Origin: Toxorhynchites rutilus septentrionalis
Lineage: Eukaryota > Arthropoda > Insecta > Diptera > Culicidae
Reading direction: 5' to 3'
Assembly (NCBI RefSeq): GCF_029784135.1
Contig: NC_073746.1
Location: 259,198,994 to 259,262,993, forward strand
Length of the DNA stretch: 64,000 bases
Position numbers and translations under genes: made by a program. The notes under the pieces are model-generated. The model was not told where the DNA came from and did not search any database. It saw only the letters and a list, made by a program, of their open reading frames with translations. This document shows, one piece after another, positions 55,418 to 64,000 of this stretch (within the stretch, counting starts at the first letter, position 1; every line of letters starts with the position of its first letter).

Positions 55418-55880
55418 ATGCCTGGACATGACAAAGGAGGAAAAGTGAAGAGAAAGGCAAAATCCCGCTCGAACCGTGTTGGTCTGAAGTTCTCCGTAGG
55501 TGTACCCGCCAATTGCTCCGCAAGGGTAGCTAGGCCGAGCGCGTTAGTACCAGTGCACCAGTCCACCTAGCCGTCGTTATATAGTTTCGGTCGCCGAAGT
55601 GATCGAGTTGACTAACAAAGCTGCTCGCGACGATAAGAAAACCCGCATTCAGAACAGACCACATTCGGTTCGGTGGACATCAAGACAACAACAGGCAGTT
55701 GCGGCGAGTGGCGAGTGGCAAACGCAATCGCAAAACGGCAACAGAAGAAAAAAGTTTGTTCTTTATATAAACTGCTTTGGTGGCAAATCTAGAACAAGGC
55801 GGCATCGAAGGCGTTCGAAATGGTTTTTTTCAAAACCACGAGTACAAAGTTTTCTAAATTGGAACCATTCCATAAAACAC
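55418..55880 (+). pseudogene. Histone H2A pseudogene (copy D)
   Basis: The ATG at 55418 opens MPGHDKGGKVKRKAKSRSNR, then VGLKFSVG. After a rearrangement the out-of-frame LRKG, AERV, SAPVHLAVV series follows, and then in a third frame VIELTNKAARDDKKTRIQN. This is the most complete H2A in the window, about 80 of 124 residues recognisable. Frameshifts prevent a full product; the first frame stops at about codon 51. The usual leader precedes the ATG and the stem-loop follows at 55881. Confidence 0.8.
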
Positions 55881-55896
55881 GGCGCTTATCAGGGCC
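55881..55896 (+). terminator. Histone mRNA 3' stem-loop (H2A, copy D)
   Basis: GGCGCTTATCAGGGCC, identical to copy A, including the G:G mismatch. Confidence 0.7.
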
Positions 55897-56114
55897 ATTA
55901 AACCTTTCAAAAAAGAGTTTACGAAATACAGTTCAATGCATTCTAAAATATTATCCAAAATAATAATAAAACACAAATTGATTTTTTCATAATTTGTTTG
56001 CCAGGATATGATGAGTTTGAGAATTTGGCAGTTGTGCTGAGCTTATTGATGATTGGGAACTTTCGAAATTATTCAATTTTTACCAATTCTTAAATTTCTT
56101 CCAGATTGAAAGTA

Positions 56115-56225
56115 CAGTAATTTACATTTAGCTCGACATTTAGCTAATTTGACGGACCTGCAATGCGACATATTTAGTTGGACATTTTTGTAAACATAGA
56201 AATCGGGGTCCAAATTATGACCCAA
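56115..56225 (+). mobile_element. Deleted TA MITE (copy D)
   Basis: It starts CAGTAATTTACATTTAGCTC and stops mid-element at a junction (ATGACCCAACATGTCCC) shared with copy C. Confidence 0.65.
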
Positions 56226-56378
56226 CATGTCCCAAGCTGGATGGGAAGAAATTTTCCAACTGTGAAAGCTGTGGCGAGTGGCAAACGCAATCGCTAATCA
56301 GGAAGGTTTAGCCTAACAAGATGAGGATATCGAGTGATAACAAAACAACTAAACTCTTTAGATTAAAGATGATTTTGT

Positions 56379-56394
56379 GGTCCTGAAAAAGACC
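56379..56394 (-). terminator. Histone mRNA 3' stem-loop (H2B, copy D)
   Basis: The reverse strand reads GGTCTTTTTCAGGACC, one change from the perfect stem-loop of copy A. Confidence 0.75.
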
Positions 56395-56437
56395 CTTTTT
56401 AGGGTTTGCTTCCGAATCAGCAGTCGGAAAACGCTCT

Positions 56438-56810
56438 TTACTTGGAGCTGGTATACTTCTTCACCGCTTTGGTGCCTTCGGAAACCGCATGCAAGTTCAC
56501 CGAGCAGCAACAGACTGATTGCGATCTGAATTTCCCACGCCGTAATGGTTGACCGCTTATTGTAGTGGGTCTGACGCGAGGCTTCCGCTACGATACGCTC
56601 AAAGATGCATTGACGAAGCTCATGACGCTCATCGCATTCGATGAGAAATAAGTGTTGGAATGATCCTGATTCAGCACCTTTTGATGTAGATAGCATATGA
56701 TTCCTTCTCCTTTTTCTTGTCGGTTTCCGAGATATTCTTCTGCGCTGTGCCGAACTTTTTGGCGGCTTTTACACTATTCCACTAGTCTTCGGTGCCTTCG
56801 TGTTTGTTAG
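56438..56810 (-). pseudogene. Histone H2B pseudogene (copy D)
   Basis: The reverse strand has [20 protein letters not shown], then [18 protein letters not shown] (the H2B C-terminal helices; compare [15 protein letters not shown]). An out-of-frame [17 protein letters not shown] end follows with TAA at 56438-56440. The N-terminal half is visible in other frames ([18 protein letters not shown]). Frameshifts at the boundary of the C-terminal helix and in the N-terminal half disable it. It is longer in one frame than copy A (FERI to GELA uninterrupted). Confidence 0.8.
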
Positions 56811-57112
56811 AAACAACTGCATGTGAATCCAACGAGCGAACAAATCGTAATCAATGTATTTTGACGTAGGACTACGTCTTTCATTTCTATACCGGGGTGT
56901 AAAATCCAAGTTTCGAAAACGAAAGCGTTACGCCGGAGACCGAGATTTTGAGCGTTAATAGCTCCTAAACAACTGAACGAAATGGTATGATAAACACTTC
57001 ATTCGATAGATAAAATGTCTACGCGTTCTATACTTGTTACTTTCTGATCCAAAAACTTGTTTCAATAGTCTTAAAATTGCTTTCAAAACAGGCTATTGAA
57101 ATCACCAATCGG

Positions 57113-57148
57113 TATATAAGCGAGCGCCGCTCGGAAATCCACTCAGTT
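57113..57148 (+). promoter_or_regulatory. TATA box and initiator in cargo
   Basis: TATATAAG (57113-57120) and TCAGTT (57143-57148) are spaced 30 nt start to start, the classical core promoter distance. The same pair is present at 59096-59131, and with a mutated TATA box (TATACAAG) at 48723. Activity is unknown. Confidence 0.6.
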
Positions 57149-57326
57149 CTAATTGAACAGCGATTGGAGCATGTTGTCGCTGTTGTGGTGAAGCTCTTCG
57201 TTTATCATGAAAGCGCGAATGAACGGTGTCACCAAGAGCCTGTTTGTGCACCTTAGGCCAGAAGGGAATCCATCAGGAGGAGAGTGATGCCACAAACTGT
57301 TCCCCGGGAAGATCTCGAAGCAGTCG

Positions 57327-57328
<2 letters not shown>

Positions 57329-57372
<44 letters not shown>
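57329..57372. repeat. CA microsatellite
   Basis: About 22 uninterrupted AC units within the cargo; interrupted in the counterpart at 59311-59355. Confidence 0.95.
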
Positions 57373-57374
<2 letters not shown>

Positions 57375-57773
57375 TTCCACATTTTCCTCGATACTGGAAG
57401 CCAACCAGTGGTTAATACTAACTCGATAACCACCTGTTAATAGTACTTGATTGAAAAATATTTGGTCACAGTGTTACATGGATAGAAAACATTCAAATAA
57501 ACTCTTTCACATGAATGTATTTTAAAATTCCCAGAGGAACTGGCAGATCATTTTCCAGCAATGATTAGATCTTTCCGGAACTTTCTCGATGCTGAATGGC
57601 ATCCAAACGGAAAGAATTCTGCGCGTGTATGTGTCGATCCTTCGCCGTTCACCTCCTCCAGCACGTTAGGCAACGATGTTGTCTTGTCGATGTCCTCACG
57701 AAAAATGAATGTGTCTCACCACCAGAATATCGCTTAAGTATGCTTTTTGTGTGTGATTGAATCGAGAGAAGGT

Positions 57774-58337
57774 GTGGTTTACGATGGCAATTTGGAAGGC
57801 AAACTAGAGGGGAATGAACTCTCTGAGCTCGGAACTTTCGGCGACTGAGCAATAATCGATTGCGGGCGCATACAATATTGGATACGGAAATATCCTACTG
57901 ATGGGGAAAAATAATCTTCTGAAGCTATCCTGTTAATTGCGATTGATTGAAAAATCACAAAACCAAATGTATTTGGTCACAGTGTTACATGGATAGAAAA
58001 CATTCAAATAAACTCTTTCACATGAATGTATTTTTAAATTCCCAGAGGAACTGGCGTGGTTTACGATGGCAATTTGAAAGGCAAACTAGAGGGGAATGAA
58101 CTCTCTGAGCTCGGAACTTTCGGCGACTGAGCAATAATCGATTGCGGGCGCATACAATATTGAATACGGAAATATCCTACTGATGGGGAAGAATAATCTT
58201 CTGAAGCTATCCTGTTAATTGCGATTGATTGAAAAATCACAAAACCAAATGTATTTGGTCACAGTGTTACATGGATAGAAAACATTCAAATAAACTCTTT
58301 CACATGAATGTATTTTTAAATTCCCAGAAGAAATGGC
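57774..58337. repeat. Tandem duplication, 282-bp unit, two copies
   Basis: Units 57774-58055 and 58056-58337 both begin GTGGTTTACGATGGCAATTT and end CCCAGA(G/A)GAAxTGGC. Few differences, suggesting a recent duplication. Confidence 0.9.
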
Positions 58338-59095
58338 AGATTATTTTCCAGAAAAGATCAGATCTTTCCGGAACTTTCTCAATGCTGAATGGCATCCAAA
58401 CGGAAAGAATTCCGCGCGTGTATGTGTGTGTAGCGATGTCTTCCCGGGGAACCGTTTGTGGCATCACTCTCCTCCTGATGGATTCCCTTCTGGCCTAGGG
58501 TGCACAAACAGGCTCTTGGTGACACCGTTCATTCGCGCTTTCATGATAAACGAAGAGCTTCACCACAACAGCGACAACATGCTCCAATCGCTGTTCAATT
58601 AGAACTGAGTGGATTTCCGAGCGGCGCTCGCTTATATACCGATTGGTGATTTCAATAGCCTGTTTTGAAAGCAATTTTAAGACTATTGAAACAAGTTTTT
58701 GGATCAAAAAGTAACAAGTAGTTACTTTTTTTTCAAATAATGTTAATGTTATGTTAATGTAAAGTTAATGTTTTTGCAAATAACAACCTTCAAAATCATG
58801 CTCATTAGATAGAGAATTGAATCATTCATCTTTCCACATATTTTTGACGTAGGACTACGTCTTTCATTTCTATACCGGGGTGTAAAATCAAAGTTTCGAA
58901 AACGAAAGCGTTACGCCGGAGACCGAGATTTTGAGCGTTAATAGCTCCTAAACAACTGAACGAAATGGTATGATAAACACTTCATTCGATAGATAAAATG
59001 TCTACGCGTTCTATACTTGTTACTTTCTGATCCAAAAACTTGTTTCAATAGTCTTAAAATTGCTTTCAAAACAGGCTATTGAAATCACCAATCGG

Positions 59096-59131
59096 TATAT
59101 AAGCGAGCGCCGCTCGGAAATCCACTCAGTT
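59096..59131 (+). promoter_or_regulatory. TATA box and initiator in cargo
   Basis: TATATAAG (59096-59103) and TCAGTT (59126-59131), identical in spacing and flanks to 57113-57148. Confidence 0.6.
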
Positions 59132-59322
59132 CTAATTGAACAGCGATTGGAGCATGTTGTCGCTGTTGTGGTGAAGCTCTTCGTTTATCATGAAAGCGCG
59201 AATGAACAGTGTCACCAATAGCCTGTTTGTGCACCTTAGGCCAGAAGGGAATCCATCAGGAGGAGAGTGATGCCACAAACTGTTCCCCGGGAAGATCTCA
59301 CAGCAGTCGCTACACGCACACA

Positions 59323-59358
<36 letters not shown>

Positions 59359-60149
59359 TACACGCGCGGAATTCTTTCCGTTTGGATGCCATTCAGCATC
59401 GAGAAAGTTCCGGAAAGATCTAATCATTGCTGGAAAATGATCTGCCAGTTCCTCTGGGAATTTAAAAATACATTCATGTGAAAGAGTTTATTTGAATGTT
59501 TCCTATGCATGTAACACTGTGACCAAATATGTTTCAATCAAGTGCTATTAACAGATGTTTATCGAGTTAGCATTAACCACTGGTGGGCTTCCAGTATCAA
59601 GGAAAATGTGGAAATATCTAATCGTTACTGAAAATAATCTGCCAGTTCCTCTGGGAATTTAAAATTACATTCATGTGAAAAAGTTTATTTTAATGTTTTC
59701 TATCCATGTAACACTGACCAAATACATTTGGTTTTGTGATTTTTCAATCAATCGCAATTAACAGAATAGCTTCTGAAGATTATTCTTCCCCATCAGTAGG
59801 ATATTTCCGTATCCAATATTGTATGCGCCCGCAATCGACTATTGCTCAGTCGCCGAAAGTTCCGAGCTCAGAGAGTTCATTCCCCTCTAGTTTGCCTTCC
59901 AAATTGCCATCGTAAACCACGTCTTCTCTCGATTCAATCACGCACAAAAAGCATACTTAAGCGATATTCTTGTGGTGAGACGCATTCATTTTTCGTGAGG
60001 ACATCGACAAGACAACATCGTTGCTGAGGGTGCTGGACGGCGAAGGATCGAGATCTGCCCTGAAACGCATGCAGTTTGTTTGAACCTGTGAGGGAGCACA
60101 GAGAAGCCGATCCTTCAGGAGAACATTCTTTGTGTGGACACCGACTGGA

Positions 60150-60315
60150 CAACATCGTTGCTGGACGAGCTGGACGGCCAGGGATCGAGTGCCTTTCTCA
60201 AGGCAAGAGGGCGGAGGTGGTAGCGCTGGAGTAGAGTAGAGTTTTCAAAGGGCCTTTCTCAAGGCTAGAGACGAATGAACTGCAAAAGTTTAAAGTCTCT
60301 ATAATACAAGACCTT
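60150..60315 (+). repeat. AGAGACGAATGAACTGC repeat, copy 3
   Basis: Longest plus-strand copy; the reverse complement of 11975-12140. It ends in CCTTCCTTCCTTCC. Confidence 0.7.
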
Positions 60316-60976
60316 CCTTCCTTCCTTCAGGAGAAGAGAAGGTGACCATCGAAGCAGCCGCTACACACACACATACACGCACGGAATTCTTTCCGTTTGG
60401 ATGCCATTCAGCATCGAGAAAGATCCGGAAAATAATCTGCCAGTTCCTCTGGGAATTTAAAAATACATTCATGTGAAAGAGTTTATTTGAATGTTTTCTA
60501 TCCATGTACCACTGTGACCAAATATGTTTCAATCAAGTGCTATTAACAGATGGTTATCGAGTTAGCATTAACCACTGGTGGGCTTCCAGTATCGAGGAAA
60601 ATGTGGTAATATCTAATCGTTACTGAAAATAATCTGCCAGTTCCTCTGGGAATTTGAAATTACATTCTTGTGAAAGAGTTTATTTTAATGTTTTCTATCC
60701 ATGTAACACTGTGACCAAATACATTTGGTTTTGTGATTTTTCGATCAATCGCAATTAACAGAATAGCTTCTGAAGATTATTCTTCCCCATCAGTAGAATA
60801 TTTCCGTATCCAAAACCTTGTGCATCCAACGTAACACTCTCGTTTTCGAAGTCCCCCAAATATTCATTCATTCAGAATGAATTCAGATTCAACTTCAAAC
60901 AAATGATCTCTAAATCAACGATAGTCCTACGTCACCCTTGCGGTTATACCATAGATATAACCCATTTCCTGTTTTT

Positions 60977-61290
60977 GACGTAGAACTACGTCTTTCATTA
61001 AGGGTGCCAAATCAGAAAACAGGTCACGTTTTTATGAAATAAAGTTAACGTTAATAACTATTTTTGCCGCGAACGGATTTTAGCGATTTACATACTAAAC
61101 GAATCGGAATTTCCCTAAGATTTGTTTAACATGCTTTACATTAGAATCCCGTGGTTTGTAAATAGTTAAAATTCATGAAAACTTTAGGTGTTTCCATTTT
61201 TCCATACATTTGTTCTGTCCATTTGTGTGCTTTCCCGAACAGAGATATCAATAACGAGCAACTTATCGACGACCAACGGAGGGGAAATCG
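60977..61290 (+). mobile_element. T-run family element, type S head
   Basis: GACGTAGAACTACGTC (60977-60992) starts five T after the end of the previous element. The type S block follows (AAATCAGAAAACAGGTCACG, AAATAAAGTTAACGTTAATA). The distal end is not found. Confidence 0.65.
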
Positions 61291-61572
61291 TAGGATTTAA
61301 AGTCTCCGTGAACAAAGGAAAAGAAGAAGAATGAAGGGGAATATTTGCCTAGAGTATAAACAGTGGATCTCGCTGAGGCAAACTTTTATTCGGCATCGGA
61401 CTGTTGAGCAATCCAGTTCACTTTGCTTTCGCTGCGCTTCGATCTAAGATTGGACCCCACCAGTGGTAATCCAACTTGGATATCGTCGTGTGGTTTTTTC
61501 AGTTCGTTTTTGGCGTTATTCGTATCGTGTGTTTTTCTTTCCGCGTCATAAATTGGACGTTTCGCGTAGTGT
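61291..61572. other. Possible 5' region of a retroelement fragment
   Basis: Moderate GC; leads into the short frame at 61573. Nothing firm. Confidence 0.25.
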
Positions 61573-61830
61573 GTGATGAGCAAGAAGAAGAGGGAGGCAG
61601 GCTCGAGCTCTGCAAAAAACGAACGCATTGCCAGGGGCAATGAAATTTCGAGCAAGTGTCATCTAATGATGCACGCGATGTTGGTGTAGTGAAAAGCGCT
61701 CGGACTGAATCGAGCCTTCGCGAGTGTGACACCGCATCGAACAACAGCAAAATAGGCGATTTCGGCACGTCGGTCGAAAATGTAAACGGCTTTTTTGGTG
61801 CCTTTGAGAATGCATCAATGCATTAAACTG
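61573..61830 (+). pseudogene. Possible retroelement ORF1 start
   Basis: An ATG at about 61576 opens MSKKKREAGSSSAKNERIAR. With one frame change the reading continues as SSDDARDVGVVKSARTESSL and ends after about 80 codons. The basic, Ser-rich start resembles the beginning of ORF1 in some non-LTR elements, but no diagnostic motif is present. Unknown otherwise. Confidence 0.25.
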
Positions 61831-62282
61831 ACGTTATGGCGAAGCAGGCGTTAAGGCTATGCTCCAAAAAAATATTTGGGGAATACCAAGCATCTTGAAT
61901 GTCTTACTGGAATGTTATAAGTTATTTAGGTTCGCGTGCCAGTCGCAAAACTGCCTTCAACTAGGATTGCATTTGCGCTAATATTGATCATAATGAAGTA
62001 TTGCTACTGTTTTCGAGGTTGTTGATATTAACAAAAAGATTTTATTTCGCTTGTTTAGTCACCAAGAAAGTAAATGTCGTTCTGGAGTTATGTATGTGAT
62101 TAGGTTTCGCTTACCAGTAGCAAACATTCCTCCACTAAGGGTGCCAGCTGTTTCGGTATGCATGCTATGGCGAACGCTTGTTTGGCGCTTGGTTTACGTT
62201 ATACGAACGATGCCTAGAGGTGCGATTGCTTTGAGGCAACACTAAATAACATGTAGCATGATATTTGATACTTGCAATTGTT
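61831..62282. other. Spacer, no gene recognised
   Basis: A tandem-like pair of similar passages (GTTCGCGTGCCAGTCGCAAA near 61930 and TTTCGCTTACCAGTAGCAAA near 62104) suggests an old duplication. No gene. Confidence 0.3.
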
Positions 62283-62420
62283 ATTATTGTTGTTTCCATG
62301 CGGTGCCAAAGATATATTGATGTGGTTATGAGATGTGGAATAATGGTGCTGGTGCAACATGTATATAATCGACTGTAGCCGAGTCTATGTCAATTGCGGA
62401 AAAGGCCACCGGAATAGCGT
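62283..62420 (+). repeat. Diverged repeat shared with 42895-43025
   Basis: See 42895-43025. Confidence 0.55.
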
Positions 62421-62647
62421 TCGAGGTAAATTTTCAATGTATTGACATGAAATAAACGTTCATACATACGTTCAGCTAGTGTATTGTTTTGCGAGGGCAA
62501 GAATGAATCATCAATCATTTATCGTCAATTGATTCTACAATGAAAAACAATTTCAAAGATTATTCTACTAAGCAGTTGTTTCGAAAATTTCACAGCATTA
62601 TAGAATAATGTCCGAAGGTATAAACAAGCGACTTATATAAAATAACA
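62421..62647. other. Spacer
   Basis: AT-rich. 62590-62647 resembles 52760-52816 (reversed order of the GACCGCAT-type repeat). Confidence 0.3.
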
Positions 62648-62799
62648 GCGTAGTTCTACGTCAACAATGCGGACGTATCTTGGACACAAAACGCGCGGAC
62701 CCGCTGAAAAATTTATCATTCTTTTTCAAACCGTAAATCAGTGTGGTTGTATGGCATCGTTTCACATCGCATCGCATCAAATCAACAAAGCAACACAAG

Positions 62800-63184
62800 C
62801 AGTAACGTTGACGTGTGGACGTGACAAAGGAGGACAAGTTAAGGGAAAGGCAAAGCCCCCCTTGAACCGTGCAGGTCTGCAGTTCCCCGTTGGTCGCATT
62901 CACTGATTGCTCCGCAAGGGTAACTAGGCCGAATGGATTGGTGCCGGAGCACCAGTATACCTAACAGCGGTTAAGAGATTCGGCCGCCGGAGTGCTCGAG
63001 TTGGCTTGCAAAACTGCTCACGACAATAAGAAAACCCGCCTACAGAACATACCACATTCGGTTCGATGGCAACAACTAGTCTCAGCGAGTGGCAAACGCA
63101 ATCGCAAAACGGCAGCAGGTAGAAGAAGGAAAAAGTTTGTTTATACACACTGCTTTGGTGGCAAAACCAGCCACCGTAAAACAC
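62800..63184 (+). pseudogene. Histone H2A pseudogene, second lineage (copy E)
   Basis: Reading from about 62815: [11 protein letters not shown], then [13 protein letters not shown], in a frame without a usable ATG. Then LRKGN, a stop, AE, and [12 protein letters not shown], with the H2A order [22 protein letters not shown] evident. LELACKTAHDNKKTRLQN follows in another frame. This copy is closer to authentic H2A than copies A, C and D ([12 protein letters not shown] is intact). Stops and frameshifts break it. Its stem-loop is at 63185. Confidence 0.8.
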
Positions 63185-63200
63185 GGCGCTTTTCAGGGCC
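63185..63200 (+). terminator. Histone mRNA 3' stem-loop (H2A, copy E)
   Basis: GGCGCTTTTCAGGGCC; matches the consensus loop, with the G:G stem mismatch seen in the other H2A copies. Confidence 0.75.
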
Positions 63201-63719
63201 ATTAAACCTTCCAAAGAAGAGTTATTAAAAGTTATTCACAATACCAATGCATTCTAAAGTGACATAATATGACATATAAAATGAACTGATTGTTTTTTTC
63301 ATGCTTGTTTTTGAATTTATTGGTGGTTGGGGTCTTTTAAATTGATCATTCAGTTTTCACAAACCCATACATGGTTTCCGAATTAAAAGTGGCTTCAAAA
63401 TACAACACATTGTATGCAGGATGGCATTAACGAATTTTCTCGGTAGCAAGAACTGCTTTCTTTGGTTGATAACTGATTTTGAAAATTGACTGACGTTACA
63501 TCTGCCTCGTATAGAAACATAACTAAGGAGCAATACGATGAGCTATGCATTTCCTGCTGCTCTGTTCTTATTTTAAAGGACTTTAATCCGAAGGTCATCC
63601 GTCCCTGTATTTACAGTTGGTTCTTCAGCTATAAGCGCTCGTCTATTTCTCAACAGATCGGAGAGTTCGTCTCCAAAACTTCAGTTCATTTCCATTTTTA
63701 TTTACTTTGTTTGCGGGGA

Positions 63720-63960
63720 TACAAATCTTACAATTCATTCGTTTCCGAAACCACAGTTTAAGGTACGGTAATGTGCTCAATAGTGAAATATATGATAGTG
63801 AATGAGCTGATGACCACCTATGCATTCCCTATAACAGCCATCATTTTGATTGTACGATATGTGCATACGCCAAAAGATGCCCGGCGTTGTACATTTAATA
63901 AGTACAAAGCCTTCACAAAAAAATCAAGAATCAACTATAAGAGAGTGAGAACAAAATGAG
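63720..63960 (+). pseudogene. Probable histone H4 relic (copy E)
   Basis: Same relic as 36400-36640. GGTAATGTGCTCAA (like RGVLK), GATAGTGAATGAGCTGATG (IRDAV region), ACCACCTATGC, ACAGCCAT, and GTGCATACGCCAAAA (like VYALK) occur in H4 order. No open frame remains. H3 is the alternative reading. Confidence 0.4.
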
Positions 63961-64000
63961 AAAGTTTGTAAAAAAAAACGCAAAAACACAACACCAAAGG

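Larger units (their letters stand above)
54761..56862 (+). mobile_element. T-run family element, histone cargo, copy D
   Basis: The left palindrome is shortened (GACGTAGGACGTC, 54761-54773), preceded by T5. The order is promoter with ATTGG box, H2A pseudogene, H2A stem-loop, deleted MITE, H2B stem-loop and H2B pseudogene (minus). A foreign repeat (55220-55335) is inserted in the H2A leader. The right side is cut inside the H2B upstream T-run by the next element at 56863. Confidence 0.7.
56863..58720 (+). mobile_element. T-run family element, fold-back form with tandem duplication
   Basis: GACGTAGGACTACGTC (56863-56878) is preceded by T4. The left arm, about 57010-57320, is repeated inverted at about 58440-58710, so the element can fold into a long stem. 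Between lie a CA microsatellite (57329-57372) and a 282-bp tandem duplication (57774-58337). No hairpin-type terminus; the right limit near 58720 is where the inverted arm stops. It lies directly in the T-run of the H2B upstream region of copy D. Confidence 0.6.
58846..60971 (+). mobile_element. T-run family element, promoter-type cargo, complete
   Basis: 2,126 bp. GACGTAGGACTACGTC (58846-58861) is preceded by T5; the right hairpin terminus ends CCCATTTCCTG at 60971, followed by T5 and then directly by another family palindrome at 60977. Cargo includes TATA/initiator (59096-59131), a CA-rich tract (59311-59355), blocks shared with 49240-49500, and the AGAGACGAATGAACTGC repeat (60150-60315). 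No coding capacity for a transposase. Confidence 0.8.
62648..64000 (+). mobile_element. Histone-cargo element, copy E (runs off the window)
   Basis: Next to a GCGTAGTTCTACGTC palindrome (62648-62662) with the GACCGCAT-type flank. It starts inside the shared H2A/H2B promoter (ACAAAACGCGCGGACC, 62687-62702), then carries the second-lineage H2A pseudogene, its stem-loop, and the H4-like relic. The last bases (AACACCAAAGG) match the sequence just before the stem-loop in copy C, so that stem-loop should lie right after the window. Confidence 0.65.

Noticed and set aside
57149..57433. Protein with a run of Cys-Val repeats
   Set aside because: The run is the translation of a CA microsatellite; the rest of the frame is repeat sequence.
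57774..58337. CRISPR-like or satellite array
   Set aside because: Only two copies of a 282-bp unit in a eukaryotic mobile element; a simple tandem duplication.
59209..59481. Protein with His-Thr repeats
   Set aside because: Translation of the CA-rich tract at 59311-59355 in a mobile element.
62051..62245. 64-codon frame with a plausible start
   Set aside because: No domain, AT-rich surroundings and an apparent local duplication; likely chance.

Overview
The window is eukaryotic, repeat-dense and AT-rich, with no intact protein-coding host gene that I can recognise. It looks like intergenic or intronic DNA of a culicine (Aedes-like) mosquito. The reasons are a tRNA-derived SINE of the Feilai type with a GAA-rich tail (661-940), a CR1-clade non-LTR retrotransposon with a PHD-like ORF1, several Tc1/mariner, hAT and TTAA-target DNA elements, Helitron-like sequence with a decayed Rep/helicase reading frame, and histone pseudogenes that still carry the metazoan replication-dependent 3' stem-loop. 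Species is inferred, not proved.

Layout. 1-5159: SINE, Helitron-like repeats and a Helitron Rep relic. 5160-7240: histone-bearing element, copy A (H2A and H2B pseudogenes). 7241-13460: little-annotated DNA, a 27-bp-arm hairpin at 11580-11645 and a Tc1/mariner-superfamily transposase relic. 13925-14182: TA-flanked MITE. 17593-20643: an element into which a TTAA MITE and a Helitron-like element have inserted. 21119-24605: fold-back element with a nested SINE, a Helitron-like inverted structure, and an internally deleted mariner. 29865-30981: TTAA-flanked element. 34131-40560: CR1-like retrotransposon (minus strand), split by histone element copy C (36181-38784). 45951-50828: minisatellite element, Helitron-like copy and a MITE copy holding two later insertions. 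51003-54353: related elements, a hAT element with 8-bp target duplication and a Jockey-type gag relic. 54761-61290: histone element copy D followed by several related elements. 62648-64000: histone element copy E, running off the window.

The unifying observation is a family (or superfamily) of non-autonomous elements, called here the T-run family. One end is the hyphenated palindrome GACGTAGGACTACGTC, almost always directly preceded by four or five T. The other end is a conserved segment with a short hairpin, directly followed by five or more T. Cargo differs between members: fragments of core histone genes (H2A and H2B clearly, H4 probably, H3 possibly), a TATA/initiator promoter-like segment, or a ~94-bp minisatellite. 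No member contains a recognisable transposase, so they are presumably mobilised in trans or are spread some other way. Copy C is bounded by both family ends and sits inside a retrotransposon ORF, which shows that histone-derived DNA has moved as a unit.

All retroelement and transposase frames seen are broken, so nothing here is likely to make a working protein. Possible living functions are limited to promoters, hairpins or structural repeats.
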